A DNA stretch of 64,000 nt, taken from Cerioporus squamosus. Its lineage: Eukaryota > Basidiomycota > Agaricomycetes > Polyporales > Polyporaceae. Each line of letters starts with the position of its first letter. The stretch's first letter is position 1. Location of the stretch: the NCBI GenBank assembly GCA_022592435.1, contig JABYQS010000014.1:248001-312000 (forward strand). The letters run 5' to 3'. Of this stretch, positions 26,598 through 36,672 are shown in pieces. A program made the translations under genes and the position numbers. The notes under the pieces are model-generated. The model made no database searches. It was not told the DNA's origin and was given only the letters and a program-made list of their open reading frames with translations.

Positions 26598-26669
26598 GGT
26601 CCGACAGCACTCATGCTGAGCAGGCCGTGCTCCAGGGCGCCGCCTGCTCAGCATAAGCGCTATCGGACC
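26598..26669 (-). repeat. 27-bp hairpin, copy 2
   Basis: Same inverted repeat and 18-nt loop as at 19927-19998, unchanged, about 590 bp upstream of the second kinase gene. Confidence 0.7.
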
Positions 26670-27096
26670 TGAGTATGCACGTGCGGCGACGAACTACTGC
26701 ATGTGGCCCAAGGACACTGGGGGTTGGGCGAGGGAGATGGACGTCGAGAGAGCTTGTTGAGACAAATGTCCGATAAAAGGACAACTTACCCTGCATTTCT
26801 TCAGGCTCACGACATCTTGGAAGACAACCCCTATGTGTGTATTCTTGCTGCCATGGCCGTCCCTTCCCTCCTAGTGTCTTGACAATGCCATTTCCTCGCA
26901 GGAGTTCACAGCTAAGTACATGGGAAGTATGGAGACCTCACAATAAGTCGCCAAGGGCGGAAGGGATGACGGTCAGGAGAGACTGCTGTGTATGTAGCAG
27001 GTTCAAGGTATTACTTAGTGGATAATGGAGCACCGATAGTCGGCCGGCGAAATTGCTTAAGCGGAGTCTCGATTTGAGCATCTGGACCCACCTCCG

Positions 27097-27184
27097 ACCC
27101 TCCGAGCTTGTTCCGACATGCCATGATCTCCGACCTCTGTCGCCAGACTCTCGACATTCAACCTGATCCTGGTCGGCAACGGTA
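27097..27184 (-). repeat. Right terminal inverted repeat, 88 bp
   Basis: Exact reverse complement of 13643-13730; ends GGCAACGGTA, directly followed by AGGTC. Confidence 0.92.
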
Positions 27185-27189
27185 AGGTC
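27185..27189 (+). repeat. Target-site duplication, right (AGGTC)
   Basis: AGGTC directly outside the right inverted repeat, matching 13638-13642. Confidence 0.75.
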
Positions 27190-27616
27190 GCAAGGCACAT
27201 CCTCTAGCGTAGAGTGCGACCCTCGTAAGTCATCCAGTTGCATCTACGTATAAGTACTCATCCTGCAAGCGCAGCAGCGCGATCACGCATCATACACAAA
27301 AGCTAAGCCATATGTGGTGCTACCGCAACAAAGAAGCTGGTATAGATGCCGTACGCGGTCCCATTTCCGGGCAGTCCTGCCCTGCCCCGCGTGCTCGGCT
27401 TCGCGAATTAGAAACCGATGTGCTCGACGCAGGCTTCGACTGGCTTCGGCTGTGTCATGTGGTGCGCGCAGATCTGGATCCTGAAGGTACTGCCATATCG
27501 CAGATACCTTGCGTCACCCGAGGGATACTTCGACCACGAATATAAAGGCGTAGACATGATGGGCCTTATCCTTCGAGGCCCTGCCGCACCCCGTCGACGT
27601 CTGGATCCACCACCCG
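27190..27616. other. Promoter region of sedolisin copy B
   Basis: About 430 bp between the element and the second sedolisin. No gene seen. A TATA box lies at 27541. The element inserted about 430 bp upstream of this gene's start and could therefore have separated it from distal control sequences. Confidence 0.45.
27541..27548 (+). promoter_or_regulatory. TATA box of sedolisin copy B
   Basis: TATAAAGG, 76 bp upstream of the ATG at 27617, a usual spacing for fungal TATA genes. Confidence 0.6.
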
Positions 27617-29864
27617 ATGGCTTTCTCCCGGCTGTTGTTCTGCCTCGCCTCGTTCATCGCGTGCGTTGTTGCTGCGCCGCGTGCCGTCCCCGCAGGATGG
27701 TCGCTCCACCGTCGCGCTGATCCCGAGGCCGTCCTTCCGCTGAAGTTCACTCTAACGCAGTCGAATCTACACAACTTGGACGCCTACCTTCTCGACGTCG
27801 CGGATCCGAAATCTCCGAACTATGGGAAGCACTGGACTCCTGCGAAGGTTGTCGACACCTTCAGGCCATCCAAGGAGACTGTCGACACCGTCCACTCCTG
27901 GCTCGTGGAAGAGGCGGGGATTGATGCCCACAAGATCCGCCTCAACCAGAACGGCGACGTTCTGCATCTTGAGCTGACTGTGGCAGAAGCGGAGAGCCTG
28001 CTTGGAGCTGAGTACTTTGTCTATCGTCATGGCGACGATGGCAAGGAACACATCGGCTGCCACCAGGGATATTCGCTCCCGGAGCATGTTTCCAAGCACA
28101 TCGATTTCGTATGGCCGACGACACACCTTGGTAGTACGTCGCTACTGCGCCGGGATGCCGAGGTTTCGAGCGTTCCTGGCTTTGGGAGAGTGTCCGGGGC
28201 ACCGAAGATCCCTATTGACGACGTAAGTAGCGACATCACTAGTCTTCGGGTACATGTCTGGACTTACATGCATCATTCTCCTTAGGTATCCGCACTTGCG
28301 ACGGAGGGTTGCGATACCGCTGCAACTATCGACTGCCTTCGCGGGTTATACAAATACGACCACATACTAGTCTCTGGCGACAAGAACTCGGTCGCAGTCG
28401 GTAAGCGGATGATCCTATTTGCCCTAATGTTTGTGTATTGACGCAGTATGCAGCGGAGTTCTCCAGCGAGGTTTACCGTCCGGCTGACCTTGACCTGTTC
28501 TTCAAGACGTATGCTCCAGATCAGGTTGGGCACATACCTGAGCTGATCAGTATTGCAGGAGGTAAGCCTCGCCGTTCTCAAAGTCTCATGACGAGAGTTA
28601 ACCCTGTCTGTAGGTGATCCCACTGCGTCTGGTGATCTTGGGGAGTCAACCTTGGACATCGAGCTCGTGATGGGTCTCCTTGGCGCAGGGCAGAACCTGT
28701 CCTTGTATCAGGTCGGTAACGCAGCAAGCAGTTCTGTATTCCGTGAGTGTTCTGTACCTCGCACTCCTCAACCGAGACTTATGCGACATGTACCTAGTCG
28801 ATCCACTGCTCGGGGCGGTCGATGGATCGTACTGTGAGGTCGAGGGTGTCAGCAACCAAGGTATGCTGCATATTTGGTGCCAGTCTGATCTCTTCCCACT
28901 CACATCAGCGTCCAGGGCTCGCGGATTGCGGCAACAAGCCTACCGTCAACGTTGTCTCCATCTCGTACCACTTCAACCCGGACGTCATTGATCCCACGAT
29001 CTCTCCTATCGTACAACGTGAATGTACGGAGATCGGCAAGCTGAGTCTAACCGGGATGACCTTTATCGCGTCCTCTGGCGACGGGGGTGTGGGATACTCC
29101 CAAAGCGGAATCTGTCAGCTCGCCAACGGGACCCTCCAGGCAGGCAACCCCAAGGGAGCCTTCCTCGGTCAGCTTCCTGCGTCCTGCCCGTACGTTACGG
29201 CTGTCGGCGCGACGTCCGTTGCGCCCAACAACACCGTCGACGACCCGGAAATCGCAACAACGCGGTTCCCGTCGGGGGGAGGCTTCTCGAACAACTTCCC
29301 GCGCCCATCGTGGCAGGATGATGCCGTCACGAACTACTTGCAGAACTTCGGGCCCAACTACGCCGATAACATCTTCAACAGGAGCGGCCGGGCGTACCCT
29401 GACGTTGCGGCTAACGGGTGAGTGTTTGGACGACGGATACTCGAGGCCCTTGCGATGACTGTATCTAACGCATGGTGTTCCACAGGTGGCCTCTTGTGAT
29501 CGCCGAATCAGGCCAGTTCGTCAAGAGCGGAGGCACCTCCGCGTCTGCACCCATCTTCGCCGCCATCATCACTGCAGTTAATGATGCGCGCATCGCCGCG
29601 GGCAAGAGTCCTGTTGGTTGGATCAACCCTGCGGTACGTCGGTTTCGTCGCGATGGCCGATTGATTGTGGCTTAGATGGCTGACGCTCGTATGCGACAGC
29701 TGTACTCATCTGCGTTCGCAAACGCGTACAATGACGTGACGAACGGCACGAATCCGGGATGTAGCACTCAGGGCTTCAACGCTGCCCCGGGCTGGGATCC
29801 CGTCACTGGTCTCGGCACTCCCAACTTCCCAGAGCTGTTGTCGGCGTTCTTGGCTCTTCCTTGA
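27617..29864 (+). CDS. Secreted sedolisin / tripeptidyl-peptidase (S53), copy B
   Basis: Eight exons (27617-28222, 28286-28400, 28454-28561, 28614-28742, 28798-28860, 28916-29417, 29486-29633, 29700-29864) join to 611 codons. Signal peptide [20 protein letters not shown], then the prodomain ([20 protein letters not shown]) shared almost word for word with copy A. Catalytic residues: Glu287 and Asp291 (GESTLDIE), the Asp of SSGDGGVG, and Ser526 (GGTSASAP). The end reads [12 protein letters not shown]. It differs from copy A by fused middle exons and an extra intron after PDVAANG. Its position beyond the mobile element suggests that the sedolisin pair and the carboxypeptidase were once closer together. 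Confidence 0.95.
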
Positions 29865-30458
29865 GGGTGCGTCGGAATTTCGACGCATGTAACGGAAATC
29901 ACGATTACACTCTTGATATGCCAATAGTATGACTGTATGAGATGTGCTCCTCTTGTCAACAACCAGATGGACGGAAACGCTTCGCCACCTCATCCTCGGA
30001 GCGGTCGCCGCTGGCAACGCGTGACATCACCGTTGCCGTTGAGTGGTCGTAGATGGCGGCACAGAGGACATTTGACTCATTATCTGCATGAGTTCTTGCC
30101 TGTTCTTGCCTCGTTACACGCGCTCCTCAGTGTGCGATGTTGGATAACGCCTCCGAGTCGCCCTCGGCTCGCATCGCCGACTGTATTGATATCGTTTCAT
30201 CTTACAGGCAAATACGCTAAAGACCAGTTCGGACCCGGATGAACCGGTCAGATTGTACTATGTCCGCTCTGATCCTCGCTACAGGAGAACAATGGAAGCT
30301 CATTGTATGACAATACTGTGATGATTAGCGCTGAGACCATGTCGTCCTAACCACCGATCTGCAGAATATAAAGCTCGGTACCAATTTCTACCTCCTTCCT
30401 CCTTGACTCTACGCCCTCGCCCCCAGCCTTACATTTTCTGTCCTTCAGGTTGCCTGTC
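29865..30458. other. Intergenic, promoter of F-box-like paralogue 1
   Basis: No gene. From about 30230 the sequence resembles 32525-32690, upstream of paralogue 2 (TCCGCTCTGATCCTCGCTAC, GAGAACAATGG, then the TATA box), so the promoter was duplicated with the gene. Confidence 0.5.
30367..30382 (+). promoter_or_regulatory. Shared core promoter TATAAAGCTCGGTACC, paralogue 1
   Basis: TATA box with a conserved downstream extension, 92 bp before the ATG at 30459. The same block precedes the two other paralogues at 96 and 80 bp. Confidence 0.65.
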
Positions 30459-31736
30459 ATGGGTCAAGACTGGCAGTTGTACGTCATTCAACGCCTTTGG
30501 ACTATTGTTGGCATCACCTCTGATACCGGGATCTTCACAGTTTCAACGTTACTCGGCGACAGGAGATGGAGACTCACGGTGGTCCGAATTGCGCATTTCT
30601 CCACCGTAAGCAAGGATTTCTTGTGCGCAGTATCACAGTGCCGTTCCGCAGGTGGGTTCACTTCTTTCCTTCTGCCCACCCGACGCGTCCACCCACTGAT
30701 CCCCAACCACCGCAGTCCGAAGGTCGACACACACTGGGAGCGTCTCTCGCGCACTCCCCCGGCTATCAATAACAAAGGCCTACTCTCCCTACCGGACGAG
30801 CTTCTGCTCGACATCCTCGACTTGGAAGAGATCCAGTGGGACGAACTGGTGATCCTTGCTGTGACCTGTCGCCGGCTCTTTATCCTCTCACTCAAGATGC
30901 TCAACTCGGGCCGCACACAAGTATCGGCTCCTTGGGCCGACTGCCGCATCGTCTGCGCCGGCGAGTACGCCAAACTCAAGGACCTTCCTGCCGCTCTACT
31001 CAAGGCCGGCGAACGCGCATTTATAGAGGCGAAGATCAAGGAGGACGAGGACCTCGACGACGACGACGAGGCAAGCTACGGTGGGCTCTCGCGCCTTGGA
31101 TGTGAGGAAGGCCATCCGTTCCGTGGCGCGTTCACCTACCGGCCCGAGTTCTTGCAGAAGTTCAAGTCAGAAGCCGACCGAGAGATGTTCAAGATCGTCG
31201 CGAGTGTCACGTTTCCCCCGGGGCGCACGGACTGGGTTCTCTGCAACACGAACAAGAAGGAATATGTTCGAGCATCCGCACTGGCAGAGCTTGCCCGCAA
31301 GCCGAAAGATGCACAGCCGTTTCTTCCACACTGCAGGCTGGACCTTGGTCACGCACTCCTTACTCGCATCTGCTGGTCCATCGAGGCGCTCCCGAACACC
31401 CCGCCCAAGATGAACATGCACCGCGGACCATGGGTCGGCGATCGGTTCTGCATCATCACCATGGACCGCTTAGGTGGGCCGCAGCCGGGCGAGGAATCCC
31501 GGTGGGAGTGGACGGATGTCAGCAAGGCGGTCGTGAGGGACCTTGTGCAGGTTTGCCGAGTGATGTTTGGGAAGAAGTGGCTCAAGCAGATTGAGGGCGA
31601 CGTGCTCGAGGTGGACCACAAGGAGTATTTCTGGTTTGGATCTGATGGGGAAGACAAGGTCGCTGAAGCTGGGCGAGCCATCTATAGTCCATGGACGGTG
31701 CAGCTTGGCTCCGCGTGGAATTATGTATGGGCGTGA
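30459..31736 (+). CDS. F-box-like agaricomycete family protein, paralogue 1
   Basis: Exons 30459-30478 (20 nt), 30541-30651 and 30716-31736 join to 383 codons. The protein starts MGQDWQFFNV, a variant of the MGQYW start I associate with this agaricomycete family. It continues through HGGPNCAFLHRKQGFLVRSI to an F-box-like segment (about residues 65-110: GLLSLPDELLLDILDL, LAVTCRRLF). The C-terminal 250 residues share conserved blocks with the neighbours (FPPGRTDWVLCN, KKEYVRASALAEL, CRLDLGHALLTRICW, YFWFGSDG). F-box proteins usually recruit substrates to SCF ubiquitin ligases; nothing here shows a substrate. Reading straight through the first intron would give a longer but false N-terminus. First of three tandem copies. 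Confidence 0.8.
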   Translation: MGQDWQLYVIQRLWTIVGITSDTGIFTVSTLLGDRRWRLTVVRIAHFSTVSKDFLCAVSQCRSAGGFTSFLLPTRRVHPLIPNHRSPKVDTHWERLSRTPPAINNKGLLSLPDELLLDILDLEEIQWDELVILAVTCRRLFILSLKMLNSGRTQVSAPWADCRIVCAGEYAKLKDLPAALLKAGERAFIEAKIKEDEDLDDDDEASYGGLSRLGCEEGHPFRGAFTYRPEFLQKFKSEADREMFKIVASVTFPPGRTDWVLCNTNKKEYVRASALAELARKPKDAQPFLPHCRLDLGHALLTRICWSIEALPNTPPKMNMHRGPWVGDRFCIITMDRLGGPQPGEESRWEWTDVSKAVVRDLVQVCRVMFGKKWLKQIEGDVLEVDHKEYFWFGSDGEDKVAEAGRAIYSPWTVQLGSAWNYVWA

Positions 31737-32774
31737 GCCTTACTTGGGTTGGAAATTTGCCACAGCGGTTCGGCGGCTTGGGGACCCGGGTCTTCGCTCG
31801 TCGCGAAGGTCTTCTATGTATCAGTGTTGACACTGACACACCTCATGTGTTAGGGTAGTTTGGTGCTCGAATGCAGCGACCGTTTGGCGACCGTACCAAT
31901 ATTTAGTACCGTAACTACTGGTTAGCAAGTTTGAGCTATACTTAGTGGCGTTCAAGGCGCCCGCCGCGACATGGCAGGACATGGCCTCACAGCTGCGCCG
32001 CTGAGCTTCTGCTTGACTTCTGCGTTCAACTGGCATCCTAACAACTATTTTCCGCTGAAATAGAGGCTGGGCCGGGCTTGCGAGCCTACTTCTCTTTGAC
32101 GACCGGGATGGACACAGCGCCTCGCCACCTAGAACTCGACTCAGGCGCTGGCGACGCATGACGTCACCTCTGCTGCAGCTCTCAACTTCATCTGCGACTG
32201 CGACTACCAACCCACCGTGACCGTTGGCCCATATCTTCGTCAATGATGCTCGTCTTGACTACACAATCCAGCTATCGCTCCCCAACCCATTAACGGCAGC
32301 CCTCAGTTCACGAAGGTGACGAAGCCGTAGCTGCACGGGCAATCGCATTAGGCTGCATGAATCCCTGCCTTCGAACTCACTACGCGCGCAACTTGCGATA
32401 TGCTGGATACACACAAAGAAACCATTCCTCCGGGTTGCGCTCGGCTCGCACCGCCAACTTCATCTGCCTCGTCAAAGGATCTGCCTCGTCAAAGGACGGA
32501 TACGCTGAGGACGCGAAGTCGAACCCTGATGAGCCGGTAAGATGGTACCATGTCCGCTCTGATCCTCGCTACAAGAGAACAATGGAGAGTTCATTGTGCC
32601 AGAGGACAATGAGATATTCCGTGATGATTGGCGCTGAGAACATGCCTAGCCACGTCCTAACCACTGACCTGCAGGATTTATAAAGCTCGGTGAGTCGGTA
32701 CCAAGTGCCCTCTTCCTCCTGACTCTACGCCCCCATCCCCATCCCCACAATCTCTGTCCTGCGGGTTGCCTGTC
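31737..32774. other. Duplicated flank between F-box-like paralogues 1 and 2
   Basis: No gene seen. The 3' side of paralogue 1 (CTCATGTGTTAGGGTAG and following) recurs behind paralogue 2 near 34180, and the 5' side matches the region before paralogue 1. The repeat unit is about 2.3 kb and includes gene, promoter and tail. Confidence 0.55.
32679..32690 (+). promoter_or_regulatory. Shared core promoter TATAAAGCTCGG, paralogue 2
   Basis: 96 bp upstream of the ATG at 32775; GGTACC follows after a 5-bp insertion relative to paralogue 1. Confidence 0.65.
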
Positions 32775-34039
32775 ATGGATCAATACTGGAAGTTGTACGT
32801 CGTTCAACACCTTGTGACTGCTACCGCTACCTCTGATACCGGGAACTTCGCAGTTTCAACCTTACTAAACGCCAGGAGGCGGACATTCACGGGGGACCCA
32901 AGTGCACATTCCTCCAACGTAAGCAAGGATCTCTTGTGCGGAGTATCACATTGCCGTTCCAAAGGTGAGTACTTCTTCCCGTTCTGCTTGCCTGACGCGA
33001 CCACCCACTGATCCCCAACCACCGCAGTCCGGAGCTCGACGCGCACTGGGAGCGTCTCGAGCACACTCCCCCGGTCATCAATAACAAAGGCCTACTCTCC
33101 CTGCCGGACGAGCTCCTGCTCGACATCCTCGAGTTGCTCAAGCAGTGGGAGGAACTTGTGATCCTCGCCGTGACTTGTCGCCGGCTGTATGTCCTCTCAC
33201 TCAAGAGACTCAACCAGGGCCGCGCGCAACTATCAGCTCCTTGGGCTGGGTGCCGCATCATCTGTGCGGGAGAATCCGCCACATTCAGGGACCTCCCTGC
33301 CACTCTACTCAAGGTTGGGGAACGCGCATTCATCGATGCAAAGTTCAAGGACAAGAACCTGAACGACGACGACGACGAGGCAAGATACGGCGGGCTCTCG
33401 TGCTTTGAGTGGGATGAAAGCATGCTGCATCGCGGAGCGTTCTCTTACCGACACGATTGGCTGCAGAAGTTCAAGTCCTCTTCCGACCGAGAGATGTTCA
33501 AGATCGTTGCGAGTGTCACGTTTCCCCCGAAGCGCACGGACTGGGTTCTCTGCAACATGATGAAGAAGGAGTACGTTCGAGCATCCGCACTGGCGGAGCT
33601 TGCTCGCAAGCCAAACGACGCGCAGCCGTTCCTGCCACGCTGCAGGCTGGACCTCGGTCACGCACTCCTTACTCGCATCTGCTGGTCCAACGAGGCACTC
33701 CCGAACACCCCGCCCAAGATGAACATGCACCGTGGACCATGGGTCGGCGACTGGTTCTGCATCACCACCTTGGACCGCTTGGGTGGGCCGTGGCAGCCGG
33801 TCGAGGAACCCCAGTGGTGGACGGACGTCAGCAAGCAGGTCGTGAAGGACCTCGTGCAGGTCAGCCGGGTGATGTATGGGAAGAATTGGCTCAAAGAGGT
33901 CGAGGGCGACGTGCTGGAGGTCGACGACTTGCAGTATTTCTGGTTCGGATCTGACGGGAAAGACAAGGTTGCTGAAGCTGGCCGAGCCCTCTTTAGTCCT
34001 TGGCCGGCGAGGCTCTCCAGAGCTCTCCTCATGGCATAA
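32775..34039 (+). CDS. F-box-like agaricomycete family protein, paralogue 2
   Basis: Exons 32775-32794, 32854-32964 and 33028-34039 join to 380 codons, the same 20-nt and 111-nt first exons as the other two copies. It starts MDQYWKFFNLTKRQ, where the family Gly2 is Asp. The F-box-like part reads GLLSLPDELLLDILELLKQW and LAVTCRRLYVLSL. An acidic loop (NLNDDDDEARYGGL) and the C-terminal blocks (FPPKRTDWVLCN, CRLDLGHALLTRICW, YFWFGSDG) match paralogue 1 closely, making these two the most recent pair. Frame open, no damage seen. Confidence 0.8.
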
Positions 34040-34978
34040 TGTATGGGGGTCACGGTAAGTATGTTCGGTCGAACCTGCTACAGTGGTCCAGTGGCTTGGG
34101 TGTTAGCTCCGAGGTCGTCACGAAGGTCTGGGTACTTAATATGTCTATCAGCGTTGACAATGCAGGGCACACGCCGACCTCATGTACTAGGGTAGCTTGA
34201 TGACTCGAACACAGCGATCCGTGATCATGCAAATGGGGGTAAGTACTACTGGTGGATCTAGACTCGGAGCTGTGAAAGCGTTTAACGTTCAAGGCGCCCG
34301 CCCGGCGCCGCGACATCGACACCACTGCGCAGCTTTGCGTTCAACCTCATGCCACCGTACCTCTGACCTTCAGTACGAGTCCATCGCTGGACGATTAATC
34401 TCCGATTATCTGGGGAAAAGGCTTTATATCTCGCGAAATGCAGGATCGAACCCTCGATAGCTGAAGACAAATCTGGAAATCTGCCGTCAGTCGAGAGTCA
34501 ATCGAGTCAATCGTGACTGAGAGGAGGATGGCGGCATTCAAGAATCACGAGTCACAACCCGCCGACTCGCCCGGCCATATGTTGGAGAAGTCAATAGGAA
34601 GAGTCGACACTGTGGCTTACCTTGGCCAGTCTTTGCGCAGGTTCGGGCACTGATGCCAGCCCATTTCGATGGGACGTTGAAGGTCGAACTCCTCCCTCAT
34701 GCCCATCATCTGCTGAGCCCTTCGGCGGATGTGCTTCAAGTTGAGTCAGCGGAACTACTCTTGTTTTGACACAGTTTGATACACGTTGCAGGAGCACAAT
34801 GAAAGGCTATTATCACAAAGAACAAAGGTGTTATGCCGCGCTGATTGTCGCTCAGTCTACGCGCAGCCACTCCCCAATCACCTCGACCTAGAGCAGCGTA
34901 TAAAGCTCTGTACCCAGCAACACGGTTGACTCTGTGCCACCACCGCATCGTAGTCTTCACACCCCACCGGTCTGCTCG
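34040..34978. other. Intergenic before F-box-like paralogue 3
   Basis: No gene seen. The left third resembles the tail of paralogue 1. A GGTTCGATCC-like string on the minus strand near 34445 does not sit in a tRNA. Confidence 0.45.
34899..34914 (+). promoter_or_regulatory. Shared core promoter TATAAAGCTCTGTACC, paralogue 3
   Basis: 80 bp upstream of the ATG at 34979; one base different from the paralogue 1 block although the genes have diverged much more. Confidence 0.65.
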
Positions 34979-36186
34979 ATGGGTCAATACTGGGAGTTGT
35001 ATGTCGCAGTTCTTCTCAATTTTCCCATCTATGCTAGTACTCACGGCTTTCTTGTCAGTTTCAACCTCAGCAAACGCCAGAGGATGGACACCAACGGAGG
35101 GCCCAAGTGGGGATTCCTCCAGTACAAGCAAGGGTTTTTAGTCAGGAGCATCACGCTGCCATATCCAAGGTACTTACTCCCGTATTTGCTTCCACTGTCA
35201 ACCTCACCCCCAACCACCGCAGCCCGAAGCTCGGACGGCACTTGAAGCGTCTCTCGAGCACTCCGCCGGCCATCAACAACAGAGGACTACTCTCGCTCCC
35301 CGACGACGTGCTTATCGTCATCCTCGAGTTGCCAGACATAACCTTCGAAGACCTTGGGGCCCTCGCGGTGACTTGTCGGCGACTCCTTGAGCTCTCGCGC
35401 AAGATGCTCGAGGACTGCCGTAACTTCTCGTCAGCATCCTGGCTCGGGTGCCGAGTTGTCTGCATGGGCGACCTTGCCTTATACGAGGACCTTCCCGCGT
35501 CTTTCTTGAATCCCGAGGAACGCGACACCATCGAAGCGAAGATTGAGAAAGACGAACACGCATGCTACGGCGGGCTCGAGCTTCTCGATTACACCGGCGC
35601 CCACATGTATCGCGGCGCGTTCACCTTCAACTACAGCTACCTGCAGAGGTTCGGTTCCAATACCGTCCGCGAGGCATTCGAGGCCGTCATGGGTGTCGCC
35701 TTTCCTCCGGAGCGCACAGACTGGATCCTCTGCAACAACATGAAGAAAGAGTACGTCCGTGCGTCCGCCATCGCGAAGCTGTCGGGCAAGCCAAACGATG
35801 TGCAACCGTTCCTGCCACGCTGCAGGCTCGACCTTGGCCACGCACTCCTCACGCGCATCTGCTGGTCAAACGAGGAGCTAGTGAACACGCCTCCGAAGAT
35901 GAAGATGCATCGCGGAGCATGGGCCGGCGACCGGTTCTGCATCACGACCATGGAGCGCGTGGAGAATCCTCAGGAGTGGAAGGACGTGAGCAGCCAGGTC
36001 GTAAAGGATCTCGTGCAGATCTACCGCAAGCAGTTCGGGAAGGACTGGCTCGAGGAGGTTGAAGGCGACGTGCCGCCATACGACCATGCGGAGTACTACT
36101 GGTTCGGCTCTGACGGAGACGACCGGCTTGCTTCCGTTGGTCAATACACTCGGCAGCGGCGGCCATCCATCTGCTCGCTGTTCTGA
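34979..36186 (+). CDS. F-box-like agaricomycete family protein, paralogue 3
   Basis: Exons 34979-34998, 35059-35169 and 35223-36186 join to 364 codons. It starts MGQYWEFFNLSKRQR, the canonical start of the family, with TNGGPKWGFLQYKQGFLVRS next. The F-box-like part is GLLSLPDDVLIVILELPD and LAVTCRRLLELS. It keeps FPPERTDWILCN, KKEYVRASAIAKL, CRLDLGHALLTRICW and YYWFGSDG but lacks the acidic loop. It is the most diverged of the three, with a different C-terminus (YTRQRRPSICSLF). Function unknown beyond the F-box-like fold. Confidence 0.8.
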
Positions 36187-36672
36187 GCAGCTCGAACGAG
36201 CACAGCGGCAACAAGGTCGTCGAACATGTGGTGGGTGCTCCTGGCAAGCTGGAAGATCGGTGTTGACATAAGCTCGGTAAGTAAGCTCAGTGACGAGGGA
36301 GAGGACACTATCTGTGATGTACTACGCTAGCCACATTGACTCGTCGTGCATATGCATGTTGATGATATACTATCACGTCGCGGTTCTTGTTTCACCGTTG
36401 ACCTCGGTTGACCACCATGAGTACTACCACCTTCTTCAGTCCGTTCACCTGGACATATTGCTATACGCATAGGTCACATAGAAGAGGACATGTGTGGTCG
36501 CTACAGTGAAGCGTAGGAGTGCCTAAAGATACAGCAGTAGGAGGTACAGTATTACAGAGCGTCCGTAGCATAGGCGAAGAAGCAGTCGGGGTATGGATAC
36601 AGAACGAAGGTGGATAGTGTGCGTTGTTGTTAAAGAGCACGTCAATGTTCAGAGCATTCAAGTTCAAAGGAT
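36187..36672. other. Intergenic, nothing recognised
   Basis: About 490 bp between two convergent genes. Short frames only. Confidence 0.4.

Larger units (their letters stand above)
20389..27059 (+). repeat. Tandem unit, copy 2 (6,671 bp)
   Basis: Direct repeat of 13727-20388. It carries CAAGCCCAG near 22669-22678, missing from copy 1, and two G-to-A differences at 26351 and 26355. It is followed by 37 unique bases and the right inverted repeat. The first 900 bp (to 21290) and the stretch after 26012 are noncoding like their counterparts. Confidence 0.93.
13643..27184. mobile_element. 13.5-kb TIR element carrying integrase-core and alpha-kinase genes, internally duplicated
   Basis: The boundaries are set by identical 88-bp terminal inverted repeats (13643-13730 and 27097-27184) starting TACCGTTGCC, each abutting AGGTC outside. 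The interior is a 6.66-kb unit in two tandem direct copies plus 37 bp of unique sequence (27060-27096) before the right repeat. Each unit holds an integrase-core gene (plus) and a long intron-rich alpha-kinase gene (minus), arranged convergently with 127 bp between their stop codons. The perfect arms and near-identical copies point to a young insertion. A 5-bp duplication together with a retroviral-integrase-like DDE protein fits cut-and-paste by that protein, though its frame carries a TGA. I could not place it in a named superfamily (hAT, MULE, KDZ and Ginger differ in duplication size or transposase). Confidence 0.8.

Noticed and set aside
13643..27184. LTR retrotransposon as explanation for the duplication
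   Set aside because: The end repeats are inverted, not direct; there is no reverse transcriptase, RNase H or Gag, and the direct repeats are whole gene-bearing units with no interior between them.
13643..27184. KDZ/hAT-type element
   Set aside because: Both normally leave 8-bp duplications and carry different transposases; here the duplication is 5 bp and the DDE protein is integrase-like.
34436..34460. tRNA-like T-loop string (GGTTCGATCC on the minus strand)
   Set aside because: The five bases on either side of the loop do not pair and no acceptor or anticodon arm fits around it.
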